This document shows, in pieces, positions 1 to 5,430 of a stretch of 6,678 bases of DNA. The DNA lies in assembly GCA_030147325.1 (NCBI GenBank), contig JASLAA010000104.1, positions 1 through 6,678 on the forward strand, given 5' to 3'. The DNA comes from Arthrobacter sp. Lineage in GTDB: Bacteria > Actinomycetota > Actinomycetes > Actinomycetales > Micrococcaceae. How positions within the stretch are numbered: the stretch's first letter is position 1; every line of letters starts with the position of its first letter. The notes below the pieces were generated by a model. The model saw nothing but the letters and a program-made list of their open reading frames with translations. It was not told the origin of the DNA and did no database searches. The translations under genes and the position numbers were made by a program.

Positions 1-1201
1 CGAGAGCATCTACGAGGCGATCATCGACCTCTACGGCCGCGGTGAGCCGGCGGATGCCGTGACCGTGTCCGACGAGCTGACGAAGCGCGGCGAGATCTCG
101 CGCATCGGCGGCCCCGCCTATCTCCATACGCTCATCCAGTCCGTGCCTACGGCGGCCAACGCGGGTTTCTACGCCGAGATCGTGCGCGAGCGTGCCGTGC
201 TCCGCCGCCTGGTGGACGCCGGCACCAAAATCGTGCAGCTCGGCTACTCCAACGACGGCGAGGTGGACGACCTCGTCAACGCGGCCCAGGCCGAGGTGTA
301 CGCGGTGGCCGAACGCCGGACGGCCGAGGACTACGTGGCGCTGAAGGACATTATCGAGGGGACCGTCGACGAGATCGAGTCCGCGGGACACCGCGGAGAG
401 GGTATGACGGGCGTGCCCACAGGTTTCTACGAACTCGACGAACTGACCCAGGGGCTGCACGGTGGTCAGATGATCGTCGTGGCCGCGCGTCCCGCCATGG
501 GCAAGTCCACCTTCGCGCTCGACTGGGCGCGGTCGGCGGCCATCAAGCACAACATGGCGACGGTGTTCTTCTCCCTCGAGATGGGACGCAACGAGATCGC
601 GATGCGCCTGCTGTCGGCCGAGGCGACCATCGGTCTCCAGGACCTGCGTAAGGGCACCATCAAGGATGAGCAGTGGGGCAAGATCGCCACCACGATGGGT
701 CGCATGAACGACGCCCCCCTGTTCATCGACGACAGTCCCAACATGTCGCTCATGGAGATCCGGGCGAAATGCCGACGGCTGAAGCAGCGGCACGACCTCA
801 AGCTCGTAGTACTGGACTATCTGCAGCTGATGTCCTCGGGCAAGCGCGTCGAGTCCCGCCAGCAGGAGGTGTCGGAGTTCTCCCGCGCGCTCAAGCTGCT
901 GGCGAAGGAACTCAACGTCCCCGTCGTCGCGCTGTCGCAGCTCAACCGTGGGTCCGAGCAGCGCACCGACAAGCGCCCCCAGGTGTCGGACCTCCGCGAG
1001 TCGGGTTCGATCGAGCAGGACGCCGACATGGTGATCCTGCTGCACCGCGACGATGTCTACGACAAGGAGTCAGCGCGTGCGGGCGAGGCGGACGTGATCG
1101 TCGCCAAGCACCGTAACGGACCCACCAAGACCCTCGTGGTCGGTTTCCAGGGCCACTATTCGCGCTTCAACAACATGGCCGCCGACGGCGGGGGCTATTA
1201 G
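1..1201 (+). CDS. dnaB: Replicative DNA helicase DnaB, C-terminal part (5' truncated by window edge)
   Basis: Hexameric 5'-3' helicase that unwinds DNA at the replication fork and recruits primase. The reading frame is open from base 2 (first complete codon), giving 399 visible residues; DnaB proteins are usually about 450-470 residues, so roughly 60 N-terminal residues lie outside the window. The end of the N-terminal primase-interacting domain is visible (ESIYEAIIDLYGRGEPADAV), then a linker, then the RecA-like ATPase domain. The Walker A motif is ARPAMGKST (about bases 485-511). The Walker B strand is LKLVVLDYLQL with its Asp at 815-817. The SQLNRGSEQR and SDLRESGSIEQDAD motifs and the C-terminal KHRNGPTK segment are all intact. 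No intein interrupts the visible ATPase motifs, although dnaB is a known intein site in actinobacteria. The TAG stop overlaps the stop of the convergent MarR gene by 4 bases. Confidence 0.97.
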   Translation, partial: ESIYEAIIDLYGRGEPADAVTVSDELTKRGEISRIGGPAYLHTLIQSVPTAANAGFYAEIVRERAVLRRLVDAGTKIVQLGYSNDGEVDDLVNAAQAEVYAVAERRTAEDYVALKDIIEGTVDEIESAGHRGEGMTGVPTGFYELDELTQGLHGGQMIVVAARPAMGKSTFALDWARSAAIKHNMATVFFSLEMGRNEIAMRLLSAEATIGLQDLRKGTIKDEQWGKIATTMGRMNDAPLFIDDSPNMSLMEIRAKCRRLKQRHDLKLVVLDYLQLMSSGKRVESRQQEVSEFSRALKLLAKELNVPVVALSQLNRGSEQRTDKRPQVSDLRESGSIEQDADMVILLHRDDVYDKESARAGEADVIVAKHRNGPTKTLVVGFQGHYSRFNNMAADGGGY

Positions 1202-1620
1202 TCCTTGCGGGGTCCGAGCTCGTTGATGACGGTCTTGAGGCGGTCCCTCAGGTCCTGAGAGGCCAGCCCGTCCTCGGCCATCAGCTCGTGCTCGATGTTC
1301 TTCGCCCGTTCCAGGGCCTTCAGGCCGGCCGAGGTGATAGTGATGCGCTGGCTCCGGCGATCGGCGGTGTTGCGCAGTCGGGTCACCAGGCCGCGCTTCT
1401 CGAGGCGGTCGAGGGTGCGCCCGACGGTCTGTGCCTGGACATGGACGAGCTGCGCCAGGCGGACGCCGGTGAGGGTTCCCTCTCGTTCCAGGACCCCCAG
1501 GGTGGTCAACCCGGCGTGCGTGATGCCGATGCTCAGGAGCTTCTCGTTCCATGAGTGCTCGACGATGCGGGCCGCGGTCGTTAGCAGGCGGCTGGTCGAC
1601 CAATCGTTCAACTCCGGCAC
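1198..1620 (-). CDS. MarR/SlyA-family transcriptional regulator
   Basis: A 140-residue winged-helix DNA-binding protein, the usual MarR length; the family acts as dimers on short palindromes and often represses its own promoter. Helical dimerisation segments lie at both ends (about residues 8-30 and 100-138). The winged helix spans about residues 34-97: GTLTGVRLAQLVHVQAQTVG leads into the recognition helix (VGRTLDRLEKRGLV), followed by the wing with the typical basic/acidic turn NTADRRSQRITIT and TSAGLKAL. No Cys is present, so an OhrR-like cysteine redox switch is unlikely; the ligand is unknown. The GTG at 1620 is chosen because AAGGGGAAGGAA lies just upstream. A longer frame to a TTG at 1689 has no ribosome site and would put the likely operator (1667-1682) inside the coding region. 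The gene converges on dnaB with overlapping stop codons. Family assignment is firm; the target genes are inferred. Confidence 0.93.
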   Translation of the reverse strand: MPELNDWSTSRLLTTAARIVEHSWNEKLLSIGITHAGLTTLGVLEREGTLTGVRLAQLVHVQAQTVGRTLDRLEKRGLVTRLRNTADRRSQRITITSAGLKALERAKNIEHELMAEDGLASQDLRDRLKTVINELGPRKD

Positions 1621-1628
1621 GATGGCGT

Positions 1629-1640
1629 TTCCTTCCCCTT
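1629..1640 (-). promoter_or_regulatory. Ribosome binding site deciding the MarR start
   Basis: On the minus strand this reads AAGGGGAAGGAA, ending 8 bases before the GTG at 1620. It supports GTG 1620 over the in-frame TTG at 1689, which has no purine-rich site ahead of it. Confidence 0.7.
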
Positions 1641-1666
1641 GGTTCTGCGCGATGTGATCGCCTGTC

Positions 1667-1682
1667 CAGTTAGTACTTACTG
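1667..1682. promoter_or_regulatory. Probable MarR-type operator in the regulator's own leader/promoter
   Basis: CAGTTAGTACTTACTG is a 16-bp dyad with a single mismatched pair (1671/1678). It is flanked by TGTC (1663-1666) and GACA (1685-1688), giving a wider imperfect symmetry. It lies 47 bases upstream of the GTG start and contains the half-site TACTTA/TAAGTA shared with the other sites in this window. Its two half-sites sit closer together than in the 12-bp form, so it is a variant. Binding by the adjacent MarR protein is inference. Confidence 0.6.
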
Positions 1683-1704
1683 TAGACAACTTTGCCGTAA
1701 ATAG

Positions 1705-1716
1705 ACAGCATGCTTA
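1705..1716. promoter_or_regulatory. Second operator-like site upstream of the MarR gene
   Basis: ACAGCATGCTTA differs at two positions from the perfect palindrome TAAGCATGCTTA found at 6372-6383. It lies 38 bases (centre to centre about 36) from the 1667-1682 dyad, in an AT-rich stretch. This is likely a weaker second regulator site. Confidence 0.45.
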
Positions 1717-1781
1717 TTATCTTCTTCGGACTGTGCCCGGAAGCAGCGTGTTCATGTCGCGTAATGCCCTGCACGGGATAC

Positions 1782-1815
1782 GAGGAAGGCCCGGAGCGGT
1801 GCTCCGGGCCTCCTC
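1782..1815 (-). terminator. Hairpin terminator downstream of the PRC-barrel gene
   Basis: The inverted repeat GAGGA(A)GGCCCGGAGC / GCTCCGGGCCTCCTC pairs over 15 bp with one bulged A (1786 or 1787) and a 3-base loop (1798-1800). It begins 15 bases beyond the TAA stop of the minus-strand gene. Only a weak T-rich tract follows on the minus strand (end of the stem plus TCGTAT), as is common in high-GC actinobacteria. It also insulates the promoter of the MarR gene from readthrough. Confidence 0.75.
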
Positions 1816-1830
1816 ATATCGACGTGGTGC

Positions 1831-2706
1831 TTAGAGGTTCTTGCCGCGGCGCGTATCGTCCACGCCGTCGACCTCGATCTCTTCCTTGCGCACGTCGGCG
1901 CTGACCGTCTCGTTGGTGGTCACCGTCTCCTTGTCGAGGCGCACGCGCTCGACGGGGACAGCTTCCTTCTCGACGACGGGACGCTCGGCGTGGAGGACGA
2001 CTTCGTGCTCCTCCTCGCTGATGGCGGGGCCGTCGTAGGCGTCGCCTCGGTTGGCGTCCGTGATGGGCTCGCGCTCCACGCGGACTTCCTCGCGGCTGAC
2101 CGGAACGGTCTGCGTGACGTTCTCGGTGACGACGTACTTGCGCAGGCGCGCACGTCCCGCCTCACGGCGCTCGGTACCCACGCGGAGCTGCTCCTCGGAG
2201 CGGGTCATGGCATCGTCCGTGGTGGGACCGGACGTGTCGTGACCGACCGTGCCGCGTCCGCTGCTGGTGTCCGAGAAGGTGCTCGTCGTGTCGGTCGTGC
2301 CGGTGTGGCGGCCGGAGTGCGTGTCGATGTCGACGTCGCGGTCACTGTGACCGGTGGTCGTCGTCGTATCGGTGTAGCCGCTGGTGCCGCCGCCGACCTC
2401 GTAGTGACGGTAGAGGCGATCCTCTTCCTCCGGGCTCAGGTTGCCGTCGGACTCGACGCGGGGGGCGTCCTTCACCTGGTGCTTGGAGTAGGGGACGCGT
2501 ACGTCGTGACCCTGGACATCGGCACCCTGAAGCGGGACGAAGGACTCCGACGTGCCGAAGAGGCCCGTCTTCGCCGTGACCCAGCTGGGGTCACCGGTCT
2601 GATCGTCCAGGTAGACCTGCCCGATCGAGCCGATCTTCTCTCCGTCGGACCCGATAACGTTGCCGCCGTTGCCGAGCAGAGTATCGATGTGTTCCTGAGT
2701 AATCAT
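1831..2706 (-). CDS. PRC-barrel and DUF2382 (YsnF/AvaK-like) stress-response protein
   Basis: A 291-residue soluble protein with no signal peptide or membrane segment. Residues about 1-85 form a PRC-barrel-like domain (GNVIGSDGEKIGSIGQVYLD, WVTAKTGLFG, SFVPLQGADV, VPYSKHQVKDAP). Residues about 88-104 are an acidic EEEDRLYRHY helix. Residues about 105-167 are a Gly/Thr/Ser/Asp-rich, probably disordered linker. Residues about 168-282 are a DUF2382 domain with its repeated charged beta pattern (RLRKYVVTENVTQTVPVSRE, ERPVVEKEAVPVERVRLDKE), seen in proteins named general stress protein YsnF or AvaK. The biochemical function is unknown. The ATG at 2706 is preceded by a strong AGAAGGAG with a 6-base gap; an upstream in-frame extension to 2817 runs through the promoter and is not credible. 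The gene is monocistronic, with its own promoter (with paired dyads) and terminator. Regulation by the neighbouring MarR protein is inferred. Confidence 0.92.
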   Translation of the reverse strand: MITQEHIDTLLGNGGNVIGSDGEKIGSIGQVYLDDQTGDPSWVTAKTGLFGTSESFVPLQGADVQGHDVRVPYSKHQVKDAPRVESDGNLSPEEEDRLYRHYEVGGGTSGYTDTTTTTGHSDRDVDIDTHSGRHTGTTDTTSTFSDTSSGRGTVGHDTSGPTTDDAMTRSEEQLRVGTERREAGRARLRKYVVTENVTQTVPVSREEVRVEREPITDANRGDAYDGPAISEEEHEVVLHAERPVVEKEAVPVERVRLDKETVTTNETVSADVRKEEIEVDGVDDTRRGKNL

Positions 2707-2788
2707 TTCCTTCTCCTTCTGAGTAATCTCACTGCGAGGGGTATGGAATTCCGGTTGCACCGGGGCGGAAGCCCCTGCGAACCACCGG

Positions 2789-2817
2789 CCTCTAGAGTAA
2801 GCATACTTAGTAGTCAA
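2789..2817 (-). promoter_or_regulatory. Probable promoter of the PRC-barrel gene, with an operator in its spacer
   Basis: On the minus strand, TTGACT (2812-2817) is followed after exactly 17 bases by TAGAGG (2789-2794). The -35 is good; the -10 is poor (3 of 6). The 12-bp dyad at 2798-2809 fills most of the spacer, where a bound repressor would block RNA polymerase. The predicted start site near 2782 leaves a leader of about 75 bases. That leader includes a GGGGC/GCCCC stem with a 4-base loop (2762-2775), extendable by interrupted pairs out to 2751-2788. Confidence 0.5.
2798..2809. promoter_or_regulatory. Operator-like 12-bp dyad at the PRC-barrel promoter
   Basis: TAAGCATACTTA has inverted half-sites TAAG and CTTA with 4 bases between, differing from perfect symmetry only in one central pair (2802/2805). 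It matches the perfect palindrome at 6372-6383 at 11 of 12 positions. It sits between the predicted -35 and -10 elements. Confidence 0.65.
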
Positions 2818-2820
2818 TTG

Positions 2821-2832
2821 GAAGCAGGCTTA
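2821..2832. promoter_or_regulatory. Second operator-like dyad at the PRC-barrel promoter
   Basis: GAAGCAGGCTTA matches TAAGCATGCTTA at 10 of 12 positions. It lies just upstream of the -35 element, 23 bp centre to centre from the 2798-2809 site. That is about two helical turns, so two dimers could sit near the same face of the DNA. Confidence 0.4.
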
Positions 2833-3145
2833 GCGTTCGGGTCCGAATTCCCGCCTCCAGGAGGTGTTGCGGAGCGGTGACGCACGAGGGGCATCCTCCC
2901 GGATCGGCCGTGGTTTCCCTCCGCTCGCGTGCTTCCGTATGATGGCAGGAAGGTCCAGCCACCGGCCGAACAGTCACGATCGAGCCGATGCACGACGTTC
3001 CAGCGGCGCATCCTTCCTCCCAGCGTGTAGCACGCCCTCGGGCAGCACCATGGGGTCCGCACGGAACGGCGGCCGGGAAGCCCTGCCAGCGCCCTTGACC
3101 ACCATGCTGTCGGCCATGGTCGCCGAGCCCCGGGAAAGGGCGACA
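2833..3145. other. Intergenic region of about 310 bases without a convincing gene
   Basis: This stretch lies between the divergent PRC-barrel promoter and the 3146 gene. The + frame of the 3146 gene is open back to 2864, but its upstream part is Arg/Ser/Pro-rich and lacks protein-like character, so I treat it as non-coding. Possible elements, none secure, are: AGGAGG at 2859-2864, 12 bases before a GTG (2877) opening a 21-codon reading frame that stops at 2942; a -10-like TATGAT at 2938-2943 with a poor -35 (TTTCCC, 2914-2919); and TTGACC at 3095-3100 without a good -10. The promoter for the 3146-4082 unit should lie here, but I cannot place it confidently. Confidence 0.4.
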
Positions 3146-3502
3146 ATGCCAGCAGCACAGCCCCCACACATCACCTCCGTCATGATCGCAGCAGCGGATC
3201 TCGAGGACGCCGAGTTCCAGCGGGACAGGCTCGCGCTCCTCTGCGGCGAAGCGATCCGGCAGGCACTGACCGCCGGCTCCACGCATGCCGAGGTGGCTGG
3301 TGCCGCGAATCTCACCGAGATCGAGGTGCGACGGCTCGCAGGGACGCCGCCCATCGGTCCTGAGGTACTCGAGGAGGTGGCGCTCCTCTCTGCTGTCTCC
3401 CTGGGCCTCCCCTCCGTCGCGGATGTGGTGCAGCTGGTGGACGGCCCCGTGCTCGCGGAACCTGCCGCCGGTGATCTCCGTGAGCCCGATGCCGCTTTCT
3501 GA
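3146..3502 (+). CDS. Small protein of unknown function with a helix-turn-helix-like segment
   Basis: A 118-residue hypothetical protein; I do not recognise the family. The middle (about residues 27-62) reads RLALLCGEAIRQALTAGSTH, then AEVAGAANLTEIEVRRLAG. This has the helix, turn, helix spacing of a small DNA-binding domain, in which AEVAGAANLT would precede a recognition helix. The C-terminal part (VLEEVALLSAVSLGLPSVAD) looks helical and is followed by an Asp/Glu/Pro-rich tail. There is no signal peptide or clear membrane segment. The ATG at 3146 is chosen because GAAAGGG ends 5 bases before it. The alternative ATG at 3182 has no ribosome site, and the longer frame to 2864 looks non-coding. 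The last 14 bases overlap the start of the isochorismatase-family gene, suggesting coupled translation and perhaps a related role. Confidence 0.65.
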   Translation: MPAAQPPHITSVMIAAADLEDAEFQRDRLALLCGEAIRQALTAGSTHAEVAGAANLTEIEVRRLAGTPPIGPEVLEEVALLSAVSLGLPSVADVVQLVDGPVLAEPAAGDLREPDAAF

Positions 3503-4082
3503 TGCATCGCGGGGGTCCGTGAGCGACGGCGGCCGGACCGCCCTGCTGGTCATCGACATGCAGAACGCCTTTTTCGAGGACGCCGTGCTGGCGCGTGCGC
3601 AGGATGCCCTCGTCGAGGCCTGCAACAGGCTGATCGATGCCGCGCACCGGGGGAATGCGCCCGTCCTGGTGGCGCGCACCGAACATCTGCGGGACCGCTC
3701 CACGTGGACCCGGTCGATGCTCGACGACGACCAGGGGTTCATCTTCCGCGGCTCGCACCAGGCCGAGGTCGTCGACGGATTGCGCGTCGAGGGGCTGGAG
3801 ACGGTGACGAAGACCCGCGACAGCGCCTTCTTCGGGACGGATCTCGCCGAGCGTCTGGAGGATCTGGGCGTGGAGCGACTCGTTCTTGCTGGGGTATCCA
3901 CCCACAACTGCGTGGCGCACACCGGAGCGGACGCCTTCGCCCATGATTTCCGCGTCAGCTACGCGCTCGACGCGATCGGCAGCACCAACGCGAGGTACGC
4001 GGAAGCAATGCTCGAGATCCTGTCCGTCGAGTACCGGCAGCCGATCCTCGGGCAGGCAGAGGCCGAGGCACTCCTCGGCTGA
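3489..4082 (+). CDS. Cysteine hydrolase, isochorismatase family
   Basis: A 197-residue cytoplasmic hydrolase of the Rossmann-like isochorismatase/nicotinamidase superfamily, at the family's usual length. The catalytic triad is visible: Asp23 in ALLVIDMQNAFF, Lys108 in VTKTRDSAFFGT, and Cys141 in LAGVSTHNCVAHTGADAFAH, with the VS pair before the Cys at the usual cis-peptide position. The substrate cannot be read from the sequence. The metal-binding Asp-x-His of true nicotinamidases is not evident, so isochorismatase-like or N-carbamoyl/amide hydrolase activity is more likely than PncA. No isochorismate-pathway genes are nearby. The start is uncertain: ATG 3489 overlaps the upstream gene by 14 bases, while GTG 3519, after GGGGG with only a 3-base gap, would give 187 residues and still keep the whole domain. 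A strong stem-loop follows 49 bases after the stop. Confidence 0.92.
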   Translation: MPLSDASRGSVSDGGRTALLVIDMQNAFFEDAVLARAQDALVEACNRLIDAAHRGNAPVLVARTEHLRDRSTWTRSMLDDDQGFIFRGSHQAEVVDGLRVEGLETVTKTRDSAFFGTDLAERLEDLGVERLVLAGVSTHNCVAHTGADAFAHDFRVSYALDAIGSTNARYAEAMLEILSVEYRQPILGQAEAEALLG

Positions 4083-4130
4083 GCAGTCCCGGTGGGCGGA
4101 GCCGTCTGCGGGGAGTGCCGGCCCGCGGAT

Positions 4131-4179
4131 CGGATCCTCGTGGCAGCCCAGGCGTCCTGCGGACTGCCACGAGGATCCG
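4131..4179 (+). terminator. Strong stem-loop, likely terminator of the isochorismatase unit
   Basis: CGGATCCTCGTGGCAG (4131-4146) pairs perfectly over 16 bp with CTGCCACGAGGATCCG (4164-4179). The 17-base loop itself contains CAGG-CGT-CCTG. No T tract follows on either strand, so it is not a textbook intrinsic terminator, but its position 49 bases after a stop and between convergent units fits a terminator or 3'-end stabiliser. Confidence 0.6.
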
Positions 4180-4191
4180 GCGTAGCACTCA

Positions 4192-4229
4192 GTGCCCTGT
4201 GCGGCCCGCGGCGTGCTGCCACAGGGCAC
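4192..4229. terminator. Second stem-loop between the convergent units
   Basis: GTGCCCTGTG (4192-4201) pairs perfectly with CACAGGGCAC (4220-4229) around an 18-base GC-rich loop. It has no T tract. It lies midway between the two units and could serve transcripts from either side. Confidence 0.45.
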
Positions 4230-4231
4230 GA

Positions 4232-4273
4232 CGACGACGGCCACCGGAAGTGATCCGGTAGCCGCCGTCGTCG
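4232..4273 (-). terminator. Third stem-loop, likely terminator of the DUF3618 operon
   Basis: CGACGACGGC (4232-4241) pairs with GCCGTCGTCG (4264-4273), with an inner stem ACCGGA (4243-4248) / TCCGGT (4254-4259) and a 5-base loop. It begins 12 bases beyond the TGA of the minus-strand operon, where a terminator is expected. It has no T tract. Confidence 0.6.
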
Positions 4274-4285
4274 GTCAGCGGTGTG

Positions 4286-4981
4286 TCAGCTCTGCTTGAC
4301 GCTCGACTTCGCGTCCTGGGCGCTGCCCTTGACGTCGCTGGCAGCCTGCTGGCCCTCGCCCTTGACGGTCTGCACCGAATCGGCGGCGGACTCCTTGACG
4401 GACTGGACGGCCTCCTGCGCGGGTTCCTTGATCTCCTCGACAATCTGCTTCGCGGCGTCGGTGACCTTCTCCTTCAGCGGAGCGGCCTGTGCCTTCAGCT
4501 GCGATGCCGCCTGCTGCTCCTTCTGGCTGGCCGGGATGAGACTGGCGACCAGCAGGCCCGCGCCGAAGGCGATCAGACCGGCTGCGAGGGGGTTGCCCGC
4601 GGCCTTGCTGCTCAACTGACGGGGCGCTCCCTGCACGGCCTGGCCGGCGTGGTGTGCCTTGTCCATAGCGCTCTCCTTCACGGAGCCGACGCCCGACTGG
4701 GCGTGGCCCACTCCGCTTCCGGCCTTATTCTTGGCGTGCCCGGCCTTGTCGGTGACCGAGTCCTTCACGTCCTCGGCCTTTCCGAGCACGGAATCCTTGA
4801 CGTCCTCGGCCTTGCCCATGACGGTCTCCTTCACATTGCTGAAGCTGTGCTTGACCTTCTCGGTCTGGCGGTGCGCGATATTCGCGGGGTTCACTTTGTC
4901 CGCGACGGCGTCGACGTCCGTACCCAGTTCCTGGCGGGTGCGTTCGATATCTGCGCGGATCTCGTCTGGTGTCTGGCTCAT
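4286..4981 (-). CDS. DUF3618 domain protein with LEA-like 11-residue repeats
   Basis: A 231-residue protein, the last gene of a three-gene operon. Residues about 4-48 match the DUF3618 pattern (TPDEIRADIERTRQELGTDV, then DAVADKVNP and the AHRQTEKVK stretch). Residues 54-86 are three consecutive 11-residue units (VMGKAEDVKDS, VLGKAEDVKDS, VTDKAGHAKNK), rich in Lys/Asp/Ala like group 3 LEA proteins. Residues about 129-151 (GNPLAAGLIAFGAGLLVASLIP) are a single membrane-like helix. The rest is a long Ala/Gln/Lys/Glu amphipathic tail likely to be helical. The function is unknown; DUF3618 proteins commonly sit beside holin-X-like membrane proteins, as here. The ATG overlaps the TGA of the upstream gene (ATGA), so translation is probably coupled. 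A role in envelope or desiccation protection is inference. Confidence 0.92.
   Translation of the reverse strand: MSQTPDEIRADIERTRQELGTDVDAVADKVNPANIAHRQTEKVKHSFSNVKETVMGKAEDVKDSVLGKAEDVKDSVTDKAGHAKNKAGSGVGHAQSGVGSVKESAMDKAHHAGQAVQGAPRQLSSKAAGNPLAAGLIAFGAGLLVASLIPASQKEQQAASQLKAQAAPLKEKVTDAAKQIVEEIKEPAQEAVQSVKESAADSVQTVKGEGQQAASDVKGSAQDAKSSVKQS
4757..4822 (-). repeat. Tandem 33-base repeat coding for two near-identical 11-residue units
   Basis: Two in-frame 33-base units (4790-4822 and 4757-4789) encode VMGKAEDVKDS and VLGKAEDVKDS, differing in one residue. The third, diverged unit follows at 4724-4756 (VTDKAGHAKNK). Synonymous differences (GGC/GGA, GTC/GTG, GAT/GAC) show that the protein repeat is kept while the DNA has drifted, so this is not a very recent slippage product. 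Confidence 0.75.
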
Positions 4982-5430
4982 CGTGTCTGCTCACCTGGTT
5001 TCAGTGTCGGCGGAATCTCTTTGATGGTCTCCGCTGTCTGGGGGAGACCCTTGACCTTCTGGACTTCCTTCTTGCCCCTCGCTGCGAGCACCGCGGCGAT
5101 GATGCCCCAGATGACGGCCACGATGACGGCGGCCCACCCGATCGGCATGAGCGCGGCGAGCCCGTACATCAGCGCGAGGGAAAGGAACAGGAGGACGAAA
5201 TGACCGCCCACGGCGGCACCGGCGAACATGCCCGCACCCTTACCGGCGTTCTTCGCCGACAGGGTGGCCTCGGCCTTGGCCAGGGCCACTTCCTGGCGCA
5301 TGAGCTTCGAGAGGTCCTTCGTCACCTCCCCGAGCAGTTCTCCCACCGAGGCGTTGGCGGAACGCTGCTCCGCCTCCGTCGGCAGAGGTGCAGCGGCCTG
5401 GTGCGCGCCGCCCGTGTATGCCTCACTCAT
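4978..5430 (-). CDS. Two-helix membrane protein, actinobacterial holin-X / phage-holin-3_6 type
   Basis: A 150-residue integral membrane protein. Residues 1-30 are a polar N-terminus. Residues about 28-62 form a charged amphipathic helix (VGELLGEVTKDLSKLMRQEV, then ALAKAEATLSAKNAGKG) that is the hallmark of this family. Two membrane helices follow at about 67-92 (FAGAAVGGHFVLLFLSLALM) and 96-117 (IGWAAVIVAVIWGIIAAVLA), joined by a short turn. The C-terminus is basic and cytoplasmic-looking. Despite the database name, there are no lysis genes nearby, and chromosomal copies like this are widespread in non-phage stress loci; I would not read it as a phage holin. The ATG overlaps the upstream TGA by one base (TGATG) and the stop overlaps the next ATG, so all three genes are translationally linked. 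Confidence 0.92.
   Translation of the reverse strand: MSEAYTGGAHQAAAPLPTEAEQRSANASVGELLGEVTKDLSKLMRQEVALAKAEATLSAKNAGKGAGMFAGAAVGGHFVLLFLSLALMYGLAALMPIGWAAVIVAVIWGIIAAVLAARGKKEVQKVKGLPQTAETIKEIPPTLKPGEQTR

Noticed and set aside
1..1201. Intein in dnaB
   Set aside because: Walker A and the later helicase motifs are continuous, with no Cys/Ser...His-Asn splicing blocks in the visible part.
1990..2880. 296-codon + strand open frame opposite the PRC-barrel gene
   Set aside because: Antisense shadow caused by GC-rich third positions; it runs through the minus-strand gene's promoter and has no recognisable domain.
2864..3145. N-terminal extension of the 118-residue protein back to GTG 2864
   Set aside because: The composition is Arg/Ser/Pro/Met-rich and unlike a folded domain. 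AGGAGG directly abuts or overlaps that start, and ATG 3146 has a properly spaced site.
2807..3922. 371-codon - strand open frame
   Set aside because: Arg/Ser/Cys-rich shadow spanning the intergenic region and two + strand genes.
3312..4244. 310-codon - strand open frame opposite the isochorismatase gene
   Set aside because: Shadow frame; the + strand has an intact catalytic triad and this frame runs through two of the stem-loops.
4283..5203. 306-codon + strand open frame rich in Leu/Gly
   Set aside because: Antisense of the DUF3618 and holin-X genes; Leu-rich composition mirrors their Lys/Gln/Glu codons.
4978..5430. Phage holin suggesting prophage remains
   Set aside because: No endolysin, integrase, structural genes or attachment repeats are visible; chromosomal holin-X-like proteins commonly neighbour DUF3618 genes.
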